A DNA stretch of 64,000 nt, taken from contig NZ_CP072913.1 in assembly GCF_017968885.1 (NCBI RefSeq), positions 5,124,501 to 5,188,500 on the forward strand, in the 5' to 3' direction. The notes below the pieces were generated by a model, which saw only the letters and a program-made list of their open reading frames with translations, had not been told where the DNA came from and searched no databases. The DNA comes from Pseudomonas sp. Tri1 (GTDB lineage: Bacteria > Pseudomonadota > Gammaproteobacteria > Pseudomonadales > Pseudomonadaceae). The position numbers and the translations under genes were made by a program. Below are positions 25,814-34,210 of the stretch, piece by piece. Each line of letters opens with the position of its first letter. Positions within the stretch are counted from its first letter, which is position 1.

Positions 25814-27552
25814 CAGTTGGATACTCCCAGTTCCACAACATTATTGGAGGGCCGGGAGGTAGCAGCAGGAGGTCGCTTCAGGACGACATCCCGGGGGCCG
25901 TAAGCTGTTTGCACGCCGTTCTCGAGGATCAGCACCTGATCGATCACCGCCAGAATATTGGTGCGATGGGCAATCACCACCACGATTGCGCCACGGGCCT
26001 TGAGCGCCAGGATGGCCTTGGCCAGCGCCTGTTCGCCTTCGGCATCGAGGTTTGAATTTGGCTCGTCCAGCACCACCAGGAACGGGTCACCGAACAATGC
26101 CCTGGCCAGGGCCACCCGTTGTCGTTGGCCGGCCGAGAGGTTGATACCCCCCTCGCCCACTTGAGTCTCATAACCTTGGGGCAACTGCAGAATCAGCTCA
26201 TGGACCCCGGCTAACTGCGCAGCGCTGACAATCGCGCTGTCCTGTGCCGAGGGGTCCAACCGGGCGATGTTCTGGGCGACGGTTCCGGTAAACAGCCCAA
26301 CGCTTTGCGGCAGATAACCGATCAACGTACCTCGCGCCTGTTCGGTCAGCAGATCCAGCGGCGCGCCATCGAGCCGGACATGCCCCCGCGCCGGCGCCCA
26401 GGCGTTGACCAGCACGCGCGCCAATGACGACTTGCCCGATGCGCTCGGCCCCACCACACCAACGGCAGTGCCCGCAGCGACCATGAAGTTGATATTTTGC
26501 AAAGTCAGGCGCTGCGTGCCGGGCGGCGCGGCAAAAACACTTTCGACCCGCAAACTGCGATGGGCAATGGGCAGCTCGGTCTTGCTCTGGGCATCCGGGA
26601 ACAGAGAGAACACTTCCAACAGCTTTTTCCAGGCGATCTGGGCACCCAACAGGCTGCGCCACGTGGCAATGACCTGCTCCGCCGGTGCCAGGGTGCGTGC
26701 CACAATAATCGAGGCGGCGATCATCGTGCCGCCGCTCAAGTCGCCTTTGATCACCAGCCACGCCCCCAGGGCCAGGGCGGCCGACTGAACGACTTGGCGC
26801 AGGGTTTTGGAAATGCCGCCGTAAAAGCCGCCGATGTCGATCGAGCGTCGTTGCAGGGTGATGAAGGCACTGTGATTTTTCTGCCAGATATTCGACGCGT
26901 TAGCCAACATGCCCATGGCCATCAGCGCTTCGGCATTCTGGTGGGCTTGCTGGCCTAGATGATTGCGCTTGTTCAGCGCATCGGCCGAAGCCTGCATCAG
27001 CTTGCGGGTTTGCCGATCAGTGATTACGGTCAAACTGATAAGGACACTCATCAGGCCGACGGTCAAAAGACCAAACAGCGGGTGGATATAAAAGCAGACC
27101 GCGAGGTAAACCGGCATCCAGGGCAAATCGAAAAAAGCCACCAGACCTGGTCCGCCAATAAAACCGCGAATCTGGTCCAGCTCCTGGGCCGGTTTCAAGG
27201 CATCGCCGGTAATGGGGGTCTTCAGCGACGCGCCAGCAATGACATTGAAGACCTTGGAGGACAGCGCCAGATCCAGTGAGGAAGCAATTCGCACCATGAC
27301 GCGGGAGCGAATGACATCCAGCAGGCCTGAAAGCGCATAAACCCCCAGCGCTAGCAGCCCCAGGGCGACCAGGGTCGGCACGCTCTGGCTGGGAATGACC
27401 CGGTCATACACTTCCAGCATGAACAGCGGGCCGATCAGCGCCAGAATATTGATCACACCGGAAAACAGCGCAGCGCCCAGCAGACCTCGACGCAGTACCA
27501 ATTTCAATGAAGGCGCGACAATAGGCGCACTGACAGCGTTATGGGGTTTCAA
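25813..27552 (-). CDS. Type I secretion ABC exporter (PrtD/AprD family)
   Basis: The 579-residue protein has an N-terminal six-helix exporter domain (about 20-310) and a C-terminal ATPase with Walker A GPSASGKSS (about 364-372), signature LSAGQRQRVALARAL, Walker B FLVVLDEPNSNLD and H-loop VIAHR. There is no N-terminal C39 peptidase-like domain, which places it with the protease/lipase exporters. It would energise export of the RTX protein in one step. It heads the operon; no TolC-like gene follows, so the outer-membrane partner must be encoded elsewhere. Confidence 0.94.
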   Translation of the reverse strand: MKPHNAVSAPIVAPSLKLVLRRGLLGAALFSGVINILALIGPLFMLEVYDRVIPSQSVPTLVALGLLALGVYALSGLLDVIRSRVMVRIASSLDLALSSKVFNVIAGASLKTPITGDALKPAQELDQIRGFIGGPGLVAFFDLPWMPVYLAVCFYIHPLFGLLTVGLMSVLISLTVITDRQTRKLMQASADALNKRNHLGQQAHQNAEALMAMGMLANASNIWQKNHSAFITLQRRSIDIGGFYGGISKTLRQVVQSAALALGAWLVIKGDLSGGTMIAASIIVARTLAPAEQVIATWRSLLGAQIAWKKLLEVFSLFPDAQSKTELPIAHRSLRVESVFAAPPGTQRLTLQNINFMVAAGTAVGVVGPSASGKSSLARVLVNAWAPARGHVRLDGAPLDLLTEQARGTLIGYLPQSVGLFTGTVAQNIARLDPSAQDSAIVSAAQLAGVHELILQLPQGYETQVGEGGINLSAGQRQRVALARALFGDPFLVVLDEPNSNLDAEGEQALAKAILALKARGAIVVVIAHRTNILAVIDQVLILENGVQTAYGPRDVVLKRPPAATSRPSNNVVELGVSN

Positions 27553-27712
27553 ACTGGTATCCGTCCCTTGGTTTTCGTGACATCCCTGTCGTCAATACAG
27601 ACTCGATGACAGTCGTATGGAAACTTGACGCTCGTTGAGCGATTTGGACTGAAGTGCAAGTTCCGCACCAGCCAGCCGACAGACGGTAGTTACCGGTGAA
27701 GAATTTCACGCA
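27553..27712. other. Upstream region of the type I secretion operon
   Basis: 160 bases between the exporter start and the flgE terminator. It should contain the operon promoter; neither a sigma-54 nor a FliA element is visible, which argues against flagellar control of the cassette. Confidence 0.5.
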
Positions 27713-27713
27713 T

Positions 27714-27747
27714 AAAAAAACCGACGCCTCAGGACGTCGGTTTTTTT
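27714..27747 (-). terminator. Terminator of the flgBCDE operon
   Basis: CCGACG (27721-27726), loop CCTCAGGA, CGTCGG (27735-27740), flanked by seven A and seven T, so it can work in both directions. It separates flgE from the secretion cassette. Confidence 0.92.
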
Positions 27748-27761
27748 GAAACAGCCAGCTA

Positions 27762-29060
27762 TCAGGTCATCTGAATGATGGTCTGCATGATGGTGCTCTG
27801 GGTGGAGATGGTCTTGGCGTTCGCCTGGTAGTTGCTCTGGGCCTTGATCAGCTCGACCAGCTCATTGGTCAAGTTGACGTTGGACTCTTCCAGGGAGTTG
27901 GAGACGATCGAACCCAGGGTGCCGGTCTGTGGGGCATCGTAGCCTGGGATGCCCGAGGCGAAGGTTTCCTTCCAACTGGTGCCACCTACAGGTTGCAGGC
28001 CTTGTTCGTTGGTGAAGCTGGCGAGCGCGATCTGGCCGATCGGCTTGGTCTGGTTGTTGCTGAAGTTAGCCAGCAATACGCCGCTGCCGTCGATGGTCAG
28101 GTTGGTGATCTGGCCAGTGGCGTAACCGTTCTGGGTCGGGATCGACCGCGCGGTATCGGCGTTGAATTGGGTGGTATTGCCCATGGAGATCGTGATGGTC
28201 GGTGCACTCGCGGCGCCGTTGGCGGCCCATACGCCGTTGGTTACGGTGCCGGGAACCCAGCCAGTCAATACCAGGTCGCTGTTAATAGTCGCTGGCGGGG
28301 TGCTGACCTGGGTCAACTTGCCGTTCGAATCAAAGGTCATGGTCGAAGGAATCGGCGCGGTCGCGCCCGTCGTGGTCGGCAAGCTGCCATTCAGGTTACG
28401 ACCATCGATCAAGGTATACACATTCCAGGTGTTGCCAGCAGTCTTGACCATATATTGGTCCATGGAATGCTGGTTGCCCTGGGTGTCGTAGACCGGAGTG
28501 GTAAATTGCTTGGTGAACGTAGCGGTGTCGCTCGGATTGAACGCCGCGGTGATCGCCGTCGCCGTCGAGTTCAGGTTGATCGTCGACGAAACCAGGCTGG
28601 TGGCATTCGGCGGCAGGTTGGAGGTGTCGATGCGCAGGTCGGTCAAAATACCGTTGAGGATATTGCCGTTGGCATCCACGCCGTAGCCCTGCAGACGTGC
28701 AGTGCCATCACTGTTGGTGACGTAGCCTTCTTTATCGGTCTTGAAGGTACCGGCACGGGTGTAGCTCAGGGAACCGTCGTTATCCAGGACGAAGAAGCCC
28801 TGCCCCTGGATACCCATGTCGAGCACGTTGCCGGTGTTATTGACGTCACCCTGGCCGAACTGCTGGGAAACGTTGGCCAGGCGCACGCCGTTGCCGACGG
28901 TCTTGCTGCCCGAACCCAGCTTGGTGGCCGAGTAGACGTCTTCGAATTCCGCGCGGGACGATTTGAAACCGGTGGTCGCCACGTTGGCGATGTTGTTGCC
29001 GGTCACGTCCAGCTGTTTGTTGGCTGCATAGAGACCGCTAAGGCCGATGTTAAAAGACAT
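27762..29060 (-). CDS. flgE: Flagellar hook protein FlgE
   Basis: The 432-residue protein has the N-terminal rod/hook motif MSFNIGLSGLYAANKQLDVTGNNIANVATTG, the FlgE/F/G central signature GQGFFVLDNDGSLSYTRAG (about 85-103) and the C-terminal heptad end VNLTNELVELIKAQSNYQANAKTI. It polymerises as the hook joining rod and filament. It is the last gene of flgBCDE; flgF does not follow in this window, a terminator and the RTX exporter do. Confidence 0.97.
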   Translation of the reverse strand: MSFNIGLSGLYAANKQLDVTGNNIANVATTGFKSSRAEFEDVYSATKLGSGSKTVGNGVRLANVSQQFGQGDVNNTGNVLDMGIQGQGFFVLDNDGSLSYTRAGTFKTDKEGYVTNSDGTARLQGYGVDANGNILNGILTDLRIDTSNLPPNATSLVSSTINLNSTATAITAAFNPSDTATFTKQFTTPVYDTQGNQHSMDQYMVKTAGNTWNVYTLIDGRNLNGSLPTTTGATAPIPSTMTFDSNGKLTQVSTPPATINSDLVLTGWVPGTVTNGVWAANGAASAPTITISMGNTTQFNADTARSIPTQNGYATGQITNLTIDGSGVLLANFSNNQTKPIGQIALASFTNEQGLQPVGGTSWKETFASGIPGYDAPQTGTLGSIVSNSLEESNVNLTNELVELIKAQSNYQANAKTISTQSTIMQTIIQMT

Positions 29061-29090
29061 TTTCCACTCCTTTTGCCGGGTTAGTCGGCT

Positions 29091-29813
29091 CTACATACCA
29101 ATAGTTTGTACTTTGGACAGGGCAATGCTGCCCAGCCCGGCAAGGTTGAGCATCAGTTCACCGCCCGTCTGGCTGATCGTCACGCTGCTGACCGTTGCCG
29201 GCAGGTTGGTGATCAGCGACGTCGCCTTGCCGTCGATGGTGGTCGCGGCCGTAAAGGTGTAGGTGCCCGCTTCGACCGTCGTGCCGGCGTCGTTCTTGCC
29301 GTCCCAGATGAAAGCGGCATTGCCGGCATTCTGGCTACCCATGTCGATGGTGCGGACAGTCTTGCCATCCTTGTCCACGATCTTGAGCGCAATGGAGGAC
29401 ACCGAAGTCGGCACCACCACCGTGCCGTTGAGGCTCTTGGAGGTATCGACCACGGCCTTGTTGCCTGGAGCAATGACCGAACGCCCGACCAGCGATGAAG
29501 CCTGCAAGGCCTGGGACGAGTTGTAGTTACTGGCGAGACCGCTCACGGTGTCGTTAAGGGTGGTGATGCCTTCCAGGCTGCTGAACTGCGCCAGCTGGGC
29601 AACGAATTCACCGTTATCCTGCGGCTCCAGCGGGTTCTGGTTTTTCAGCTGGGTGACCAGCAATTGCAGGAACGCATCCTTGCCCAGCGACTGCGAACCA
29701 GTGGCCGAGCTCGTTGCCGAGGACAGGCCATCGCTGGTGGTGCTGGTCTTGACCGAGGAGTTGGCCAGGATCTCGTTAAGGCTCAAACCGCTGGTAGTGT
29801 TGGTAACGCTCAT
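29091..29813 (-). CDS. flgD: Flagellar hook capping/assembly protein FlgD
   Basis: The 240-residue protein has the conserved N-terminal motif GKDAFLQLLVTQLKNQNPLEPQDNGEFVAQLAQFSSLEG (about 44-82) and a C-terminal FlgD Ig-like/Tudor region (about 100-240) with WDGKNDAGTTVEAGTYTF. It scaffolds hook polymerisation and is not kept in the finished flagellum. Gaps of 30 bases to flgE and 15 to flgC support a single operon. Confidence 0.96.
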   Translation of the reverse strand: MSVTNTTSGLSLNEILANSSVKTSTTSDGLSSATSSATGSQSLGKDAFLQLLVTQLKNQNPLEPQDNGEFVAQLAQFSSLEGITTLNDTVSGLASNYNSSQALQASSLVGRSVIAPGNKAVVDTSKSLNGTVVVPTSVSSIALKIVDKDGKTVRTIDMGSQNAGNAAFIWDGKNDAGTTVEAGTYTFTAATTIDGKATSLITNLPATVSSVTISQTGGELMLNLAGLGSIALSKVQTIGM

Positions 29814-29828
29814 GTGACTCGCCCCTTA

Positions 29829-30272
29829 TCACTGACCGAGGGTCAGGACCTTCTGCATCATGGTTTTGGCGGTGTTCATCATTTCGGCGTTGGTCTGGAA
29901 CGAACGACTGGCGGAAATCATGTCGGCCATTTCTTCGACGACGTTGACGTTCGGGTAGTAGACGTAACCCTTGGCGTCAGCCGCCGGATGGTTCGGCTCG
30001 TAACGGGCTTCGAGGTTGCTCTGGTCTTCGACCACGCCAAGCACTTGTACGCCCTGCCCGGCCGCGTCCTGCTCCTGGAACAGCGAGTCGCTGCCGCCGG
30101 ACTGGCCGCCCTGGTACATGGTGGCAAATACCGGGTGACGAGCACGGTAGGTCTGGTCGATGCTCGACGAAACGGTCTCGGCGTTGGCGATGTTACTGGC
30201 GACGGTGTTCAGACGCGTGGTCTGGGCACTCATGGCGCTGCCGGCAATGTTGAATACGCTCGCGATCGACAT
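29829..30272 (-). CDS. flgC: Flagellar basal-body rod protein FlgC
   Basis: The 147-residue protein starts MSIASVFNIAGSAMSAQTTRLNTVASNIANAETVSS, the rod-protein N-terminus, and ends with the paired heptad helix VVEEMADMISASRSFQTNAEMMNTAKTMMQKVLTLGQ. It forms part of the proximal rod. Only 3 bases separate it from flgB. Confidence 0.97.
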   Translation of the reverse strand: MSIASVFNIAGSAMSAQTTRLNTVASNIANAETVSSSIDQTYRARHPVFATMYQGGQSGGSDSLFQEQDAAGQGVQVLGVVEDQSNLEARYEPNHPAADAKGYVYYPNVNVVEEMADMISASRSFQTNAEMMNTAKTMMQKVLTLGQ

Positions 30273-30275
30273 GGC

Positions 30276-30683
30276 TTACTCTCCGCGAAGGGCCGATACC
30301 AGCCCTTTGAACTTGCTGTTGAGCAGCGTGAAACTGGCCTGGAAGTTCACGGAGTTCTCCGCGTAGTTGGACTGTTCCAGTTGAGCGTCCACGGTGTTCT
30401 GATCGATCGAAGGCTGCATCGGCGTGCGATACATCAGCGATTCGTCACCATTGCCCAGGCCCTCGGCTTCAATATGACGGCTATTGGTCATGTTCAGCGC
30501 GAAGGTGCCGTTCTTGGTCTTCTCGTTCTGCTCGGCGAGCACTTTGGAAAAGTCCAGGTCCCGAGCCTTGTAGTTCGGGGTATCGGCGTTGGCGATGTTG
30601 TTGGCCAGGACTTCGGCACGCTGGGCGCGGAAGCTCAGGGCCTGTTCGTGGATACCGAGCGCTTTATCGAAGCTGATGCTCAT
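30276..30683 (-). CDS. flgB: Flagellar basal-body rod protein FlgB
   Basis: The 135-residue protein begins MSISFDKALGIHEQALSFRAQR and has the rod motif ANNIANADTPNYKARDLDF (about 28-46). It is the first rod subunit and the first gene of flgBCDE. The ATG at 30683 fits family length and lies about 33 bases downstream of the predicted sigma-54 start; an in-frame extension to 30785 crosses the promoter and is not used. Confidence 0.96.
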   Translation of the reverse strand: MSISFDKALGIHEQALSFRAQRAEVLANNIANADTPNYKARDLDFSKVLAEQNEKTKNGTFALNMTNSRHIEAEGLGNGDESLMYRTPMQPSIDQNTVDAQLEQSNYAENSVNFQASFTLLNSKFKGLVSALRGE

Positions 30684-30727
30684 GTCGGAAACCTTTGGGT
30701 GACCAGAATGTACGTACGATGAACTTA

Positions 30728-30742
30728 GCAAGCGCCGTGCCA
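30728..30742 (-). promoter_or_regulatory. Sigma-54 promoter of flgBCDE
   Basis: On the minus strand TGGCAC-GGCGC-TTGC is a perfect -24/-12 element 45 bases before the flgB ATG, matching the known RpoN/FleQ-FleR dependence of this operon in Pseudomonas. Confidence 0.92.
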
Positions 30743-30784
30743 CTTTAAAAAAGCCCATAAACCGGGGCTTTGCGGGCATCGGCA

Positions 30785-30844
30785 AAGCGGCAATGCCAGA
30801 AAAGCGGCAATCGGCTTCCGCTGGCTGCCGCTTTTCTGCCGCTT
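30785..30844. repeat. Long inverted repeat upstream of flgB
   Basis: CAGAAAAGCGGCA (30797-30809) pairs with TGCCGCTTTTCTG (30826-30838), extended by AAGCGG (30785-30790) and CCGCTT (30839-30844) across a bulge. It lies between flgB and cheR, upstream of the sigma-54 element. It is not the common REP family. Confidence 0.75.
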
Positions 30845-30869
30845 ACCGAGGGCAATGAGTGTCAAATTG

Positions 30870-30896
30870 TGGAAGCGAGCTGGCTCGCGATGACGG
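30870..30896. repeat. Single degenerate REP sequence
   Basis: GTGGAAGCGAGCTGGCTCGCGATGAC at about 30870-30895 is a REP palindrome with three changes and no partner nearby. Confidence 0.7.
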
Positions 30897-30974
30897 TTTA
30901 TCCGTTACATCGATTTGCATGTGTCGCCGCTAACGCTATCGCAGGGATTGGTGCTGATTGGAGGGAGGCGGGCA

Positions 30975-31001
30975 TAAAAAAGGGAGCCCTGAGGACTCCC
31001 G
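30975..31001 (-). terminator. Terminator of cheV-cheR
   Basis: On the minus strand CGGGAGTCC-TCA-GGGCTCCC is followed by TTTTTT, 20-45 bases after the cheR stop. Confidence 0.85.
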
Positions 31002-31023
31002 CTTTTTGACAACCCAAAGCGAA

Positions 31024-31851
31024 TCACTTCGCCTGGTAGATGATCCCCGGACTGCACTGGACCATCTGGTAATGATCCGGCAAACCGTTCAACGCCTCGG
31101 AAGCGCCGAGGAACAGGTAGCCGCCAGGCTTGAGGGTGCTGTGGATACGCAACAGGATGTCCTTCTTCACTTCGGCGGAGAAGTAGATCAACACGTTGCG
31201 GCAGAACACGATGTCGAACTTGCCCAGGCTGGCATAGCTATCCAGCAGGTTGAACGAGCGAAACTCCACCCGGTTCTTGATCGGCGCCTTGACCACCCAG
31301 CGTCCCGGCCCTTTTGGGTCGAAGTAGCGCTGCAGGCGATCGGGCGACAAACCGCGGCCGATGGCCAGGCTGTCGTATTCGCCGGTCTTGCAGTTATTGA
31401 GCATGGTCCCGGACAGGTCGGTGGCAACGATTTGCACACCACCTTTCAACTGGCCGATGTTGGTCCGCTCGAACTCATCGATGGACATCGACAACGAATA
31501 GGGTTCCTGCCCCGACGAACAGGCCGCCGACCAGATCCGCAGGCGTTGGCCCGGGCTGGCCTTGATGGCAGCCGGCAGCACTCTGTTCTTCAACACCTCG
31601 AACGGATAGGTGTCACGAAACCACAGGGTCTCATTGGTGGTCATGGCATCCACCACCATCTCACGCAAACCGCTGCGCGGCTGGGTCTGGATACGCTGTA
31701 CCAGTTCGCCCAACGATTTAAGGCCCTGTTGCTCCATCAACTTGTTGAGACGGCTCGACACCAGGTATTGCTTGTTTTCACCAAGCAAAATGCCACAGGC
31801 TTTTTCCAGGAAGACCCGGAACTGTTCGAAATCCAAATTACCCGTAGACAA
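31024..31851 (-). CDS. cheR: Chemotaxis protein methyltransferase CheR
   Basis: The 275-residue protein has the N-terminal CheR helical domain (about 1-75) and an AdoMet-binding domain with the motifs IWSAACSSGQEPYSLSM (about 108-124), VATDLSGTML and DIVFCRNVLIYFS. It methylates receptor glutamates. The start chosen is a TTG at 31851, giving STGNLDFEQFRVFLEKACGIL after the initiator, the usual Pseudomonas CheR N-terminus, with AGAGGCGG upstream. A longer start at 31890 is possible but lacks family support. Confidence 0.94.
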   Translation of the reverse strand: MSTGNLDFEQFRVFLEKACGILLGENKQYLVSSRLNKLMEQQGLKSLGELVQRIQTQPRSGLREMVVDAMTTNETLWFRDTYPFEVLKNRVLPAAIKASPGQRLRIWSAACSSGQEPYSLSMSIDEFERTNIGQLKGGVQIVATDLSGTMLNNCKTGEYDSLAIGRGLSPDRLQRYFDPKGPGRWVVKAPIKNRVEFRSFNLLDSYASLGKFDIVFCRNVLIYFSAEVKKDILLRIHSTLKPGGYLFLGASEALNGLPDHYQMVQCSPGIIYQAK

Positions 31852-31904
31852 GATACCGCCTCTTTCATTGTGTTGGCTTGCCGGGCGCACAACGCGCCCG
31901 AGCT

Positions 31905-32831
31905 TTATTCTGCTGCTTTGATACGATCGACGACTCGGGAGGCCAGGTCATCGGGCCGAAACTTGGCCAGGAAGTCGTCGGCGCCGACTTTCTTGACCAT
32001 CGCCTGGTTGAAAACCCCCGACAATGAAGTATGTAAAATGATATGCAGCTTTTGCATACGCGGGTCGCTGCGAATTTCTGACGTCAGGGTGTACCCGTCC
32101 ATTTCCGGCATTTCGATGTCGGAGATCATCATCAGGAATTCTTCTTCGGGCTTCTTGCCCTCGTCGACCAACTGGCGCAGGTAATCCAGCGCCTGCCGTC
32201 CATCATTCAACGCCACCACTTCAACGCCGACCGTTTGTAGACAACGGGTGACCTGCTTGCGTGCAACCGAAGAATCATCGACGGTCAATACCCGCAGCGA
32301 AATCGCCTTGTGCTGGGTTTCAGCATCCACCACCCCCACGGAAATCGCCTCCGGGGTCGGCGCCACCTCGGCGAGGATTTTCTCCACGTCGATGATTTCC
32401 ACCAACTGGTTATCGACCCGGGTCACCGCCGTCAGGTAGTGATCGCGGCCAGTGCCCTTGGGCGGCGGATGAATCTCTTCCCAGTTCATGTTGACGATGC
32501 GCTCCACCGAGCGAACCAGGAAACCTTGGGTCTTGGTGTTGTACTCGGTAATGATCACAAACGGATTGCTCTGATCCAGCAATCGACCGGAACCGGTCGC
32601 CATCGCAAGATCGAGAATCGGGATGGTCGCTCCCCGAATATTCGCCACACCACACACGACGGGACTGGACTTAGGCATCAGGGTCAGCTTAGGACATTGC
32701 AGCACCTCGCGGACCTTGAATACGTTAATTCCATACAATTGCTGGCCGTCGAGACGGAACAGCAACAGCTCCAGGCGATTCTGACCGACCAGCTGTGTAC
32801 GCTGGTTTACCGAGTCCATTACTCCCGCCAT
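31905..32831 (-). CDS. cheV: Chemotaxis coupling protein CheV (CheW-REC fusion)
   Basis: The 308-residue protein joins a CheW domain (about 18-165; LLLFRLDGQQLYGINVFKVREVL) to a receiver domain (about 178-305; phosphoacceptor Asp in SDIEMPEMDGYT, Lys near AKFRPDD). It couples receptors to CheA and can buffer phosphate. The ATG at 32831 has AGGAG 8 bases upstream. It is cotranscribed with cheR and divergent from flgA, the usual Pseudomonas arrangement. Confidence 0.95.
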   Translation of the reverse strand: MAGVMDSVNQRTQLVGQNRLELLLFRLDGQQLYGINVFKVREVLQCPKLTLMPKSSPVVCGVANIRGATIPILDLAMATGSGRLLDQSNPFVIITEYNTKTQGFLVRSVERIVNMNWEEIHPPPKGTGRDHYLTAVTRVDNQLVEIIDVEKILAEVAPTPEAISVGVVDAETQHKAISLRVLTVDDSSVARKQVTRCLQTVGVEVVALNDGRQALDYLRQLVDEGKKPEEEFLMMISDIEMPEMDGYTLTSEIRSDPRMQKLHIILHTSLSGVFNQAMVKKVGADDFLAKFRPDDLASRVVDRIKAAE

Positions 32832-32882
32832 GCCCTGACTCCTACCTAACGCTAATGTGTCCGACGCGCATTCATCACTAAA

Positions 32883-32897
32883 CGGCACGGGGCTTGC
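32883..32897 (+). promoter_or_regulatory. Sigma-54 promoter of flgA
   Basis: CGGCAC-GGGGC-TTGC matches the -24/-12 consensus with one change (C for T at the first base). It would start transcription near 32908, only a base or two before the flgA ATG at 32910. Confidence 0.75.
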
Positions 32898-32909
32898 TAT
32901 TCAACCGGC

Positions 32910-33674
32910 ATGAACGCACAAACGACATTTTCTCGACGCCTGATCACTCACTGCCGCCATTGGCTCGGTGCACTGTTGGCTGTCTGCCTGTTCACTTCGG
33001 GCGGCCCTGCCCTCGCTGCTGTACCGGTTACCTTGCCTGATCTACTTATCGGCGTCACTCAGGGCTTTCTTGAATTCACCGTAGAAGACTATCTGGCTAC
33101 CAGTCAAACCGAGGGTCGCTATGAAATCGAAGTCAACCAACTCGACCCGCGCCTGCGCATGCCGATGTGCGACAAGGAATTGACTGCTTCGCTGGAGAGC
33201 CCTGCAAGACCCCTGGGCCGGGTCACGGTGAAGGTACGTTGCGACAGCGCCGCGCCCTGGACAGTGTTCGTACCGGCTCAGGTGCGCCTGTTCCGCGAAA
33301 TTGTCACCACCACCCGTCCGCTCAAGCGGGCCGGGATTGTCGAGCCTCAGGACGTAATCCTGCGCGAACGGGACATCAGTCAGATCAGCCAAGGCTTCCT
33401 GACCTCCGTCGACCAGGCGATCGGCCAGAAACTTGTCCGACCAATGGTCGCCGATCAAGTCGTCACCCTGGTGCACCTGGAACAGGCCGAAGTGATCCGC
33501 AAAGGCGACCAGGTGGTCATTACCGCCCGCAGCGGGACCCTGGCTGTGCGGATGCCAGGCGAAGCCTTGTCCAACGGGGGCATGCGTGAACAGATTCGGG
33601 TGAAAAACCTCAATTCCCAACGGGTTATCAAGGCGCAGGTCATGGCCCCGGGCCAGGTGGAAGTGGCGATGTAG
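32910..33674 (+). CDS. flgA: Flagellar P-ring assembly chaperone FlgA
   Basis: The 254-residue protein has an N-terminal signal peptide (about 1-37, ending ALAAVP) and the SAF/FlgA domains (about 140-250), with RPLKRAGIVEPQDVILRERDI and the C-terminal IRVKNLNSQRVIKAQVMAPGQVEV. It helps FlgI assemble the P-ring in the periplasm. The start ATG at 32910 almost coincides with the predicted transcription start, so the true start may be slightly downstream or the mRNA may be leaderless. Confidence 0.93.
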   Translation: MNAQTTFSRRLITHCRHWLGALLAVCLFTSGGPALAAVPVTLPDLLIGVTQGFLEFTVEDYLATSQTEGRYEIEVNQLDPRLRMPMCDKELTASLESPARPLGRVTVKVRCDSAAPWTVFVPAQVRLFREIVTTTRPLKRAGIVEPQDVILRERDISQISQGFLTSVDQAIGQKLVRPMVADQVVTLVHLEQAEVIRKGDQVVITARSGTLAVRMPGEALSNGGMREQIRVKNLNSQRVIKAQVMAPGQVEVAM

Positions 33675-33784
33675 CGATCGGGTAGAAATGGGTAGAGAGC
33701 TGGCGCTTGACCCGGGTGTTCCCTAGACTGTGCCTTACGCAAAGGCAAGCGCAGACGTGCGCACGCTCATTGAATAAATGAGCC

Positions 33785-33811
33785 TAAAGTTTTTTGGGGG
33801 ATGGCCGAAAA
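33785..33811 (+). promoter_or_regulatory. FliA (sigma-28) promoter of flgM
   Basis: TAAA (33785-33788), exactly 15 bases, then GCCGAAAA (33804-33811) matches the flagellar sigma-28 consensus TAAA-N15-GCCGATAA. It lies 37 bases before the flgM ATG. Confidence 0.88.
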
Positions 33812-33847
33812 CATGGCAAGCGTCCAAATACCCAGAGGTTTTTTACC

Positions 33848-34162
33848 ATGGTCATCGATTTCAATCGTTTAAACAGTTCTTCACCGTTGACAGGCACTAC
33901 GCGCACCAGCGCCAGCAAGGAAACCGTCGAAGCCGACAAATCCGCGCCAGCCGAACAGGCCGTCACTGTCAGCAATGGGGAGTCGGTACACCTCAGCAAT
34001 GAGGCTCAGCAGTTGCAGAAGGTCACGGACAAGCTGCGCGATCAACCTGTCGTAGACAACGCCCGCGTGGCCGAGTTGAAAGCAGCAATCGCCGATGGCA
34101 GCTATAAAGTCGACAGCAACCGCGTAGCCAGCAAACTGCTCAACTTCGAAGCCCAGCGCTAG
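33848..34162 (+). CDS. flgM: Anti-sigma-28 factor FlgM
   Basis: The 104-residue protein starts [26 protein letters not shown], with a low-complexity disordered N-half and the conserved FliA-binding C-terminal part ([18 protein letters not shown], then [28 protein letters not shown]). It holds FliA until the hook is complete and FlgM is exported. The ATG at 33848 follows the FliA promoter; the longer in-frame start upstream falls inside that promoter. It overlaps no gene and precedes flgN by 48 bases. Confidence 0.95.
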   Translation: MVIDFNRLNSSSPLTGTTRTSASKETVEADKSAPAEQAVTVSNGESVHLSNEAQQLQKVTDKLRDQPVVDNARVAELKAAIADGSYKVDSNRVASKLLNFEAQR

Positions 34163-34210
34163 CCCGAGGCCAGCGCCAGGCTTTTGGACGCTTAAGACCC
34201 AAGGCCAGCC

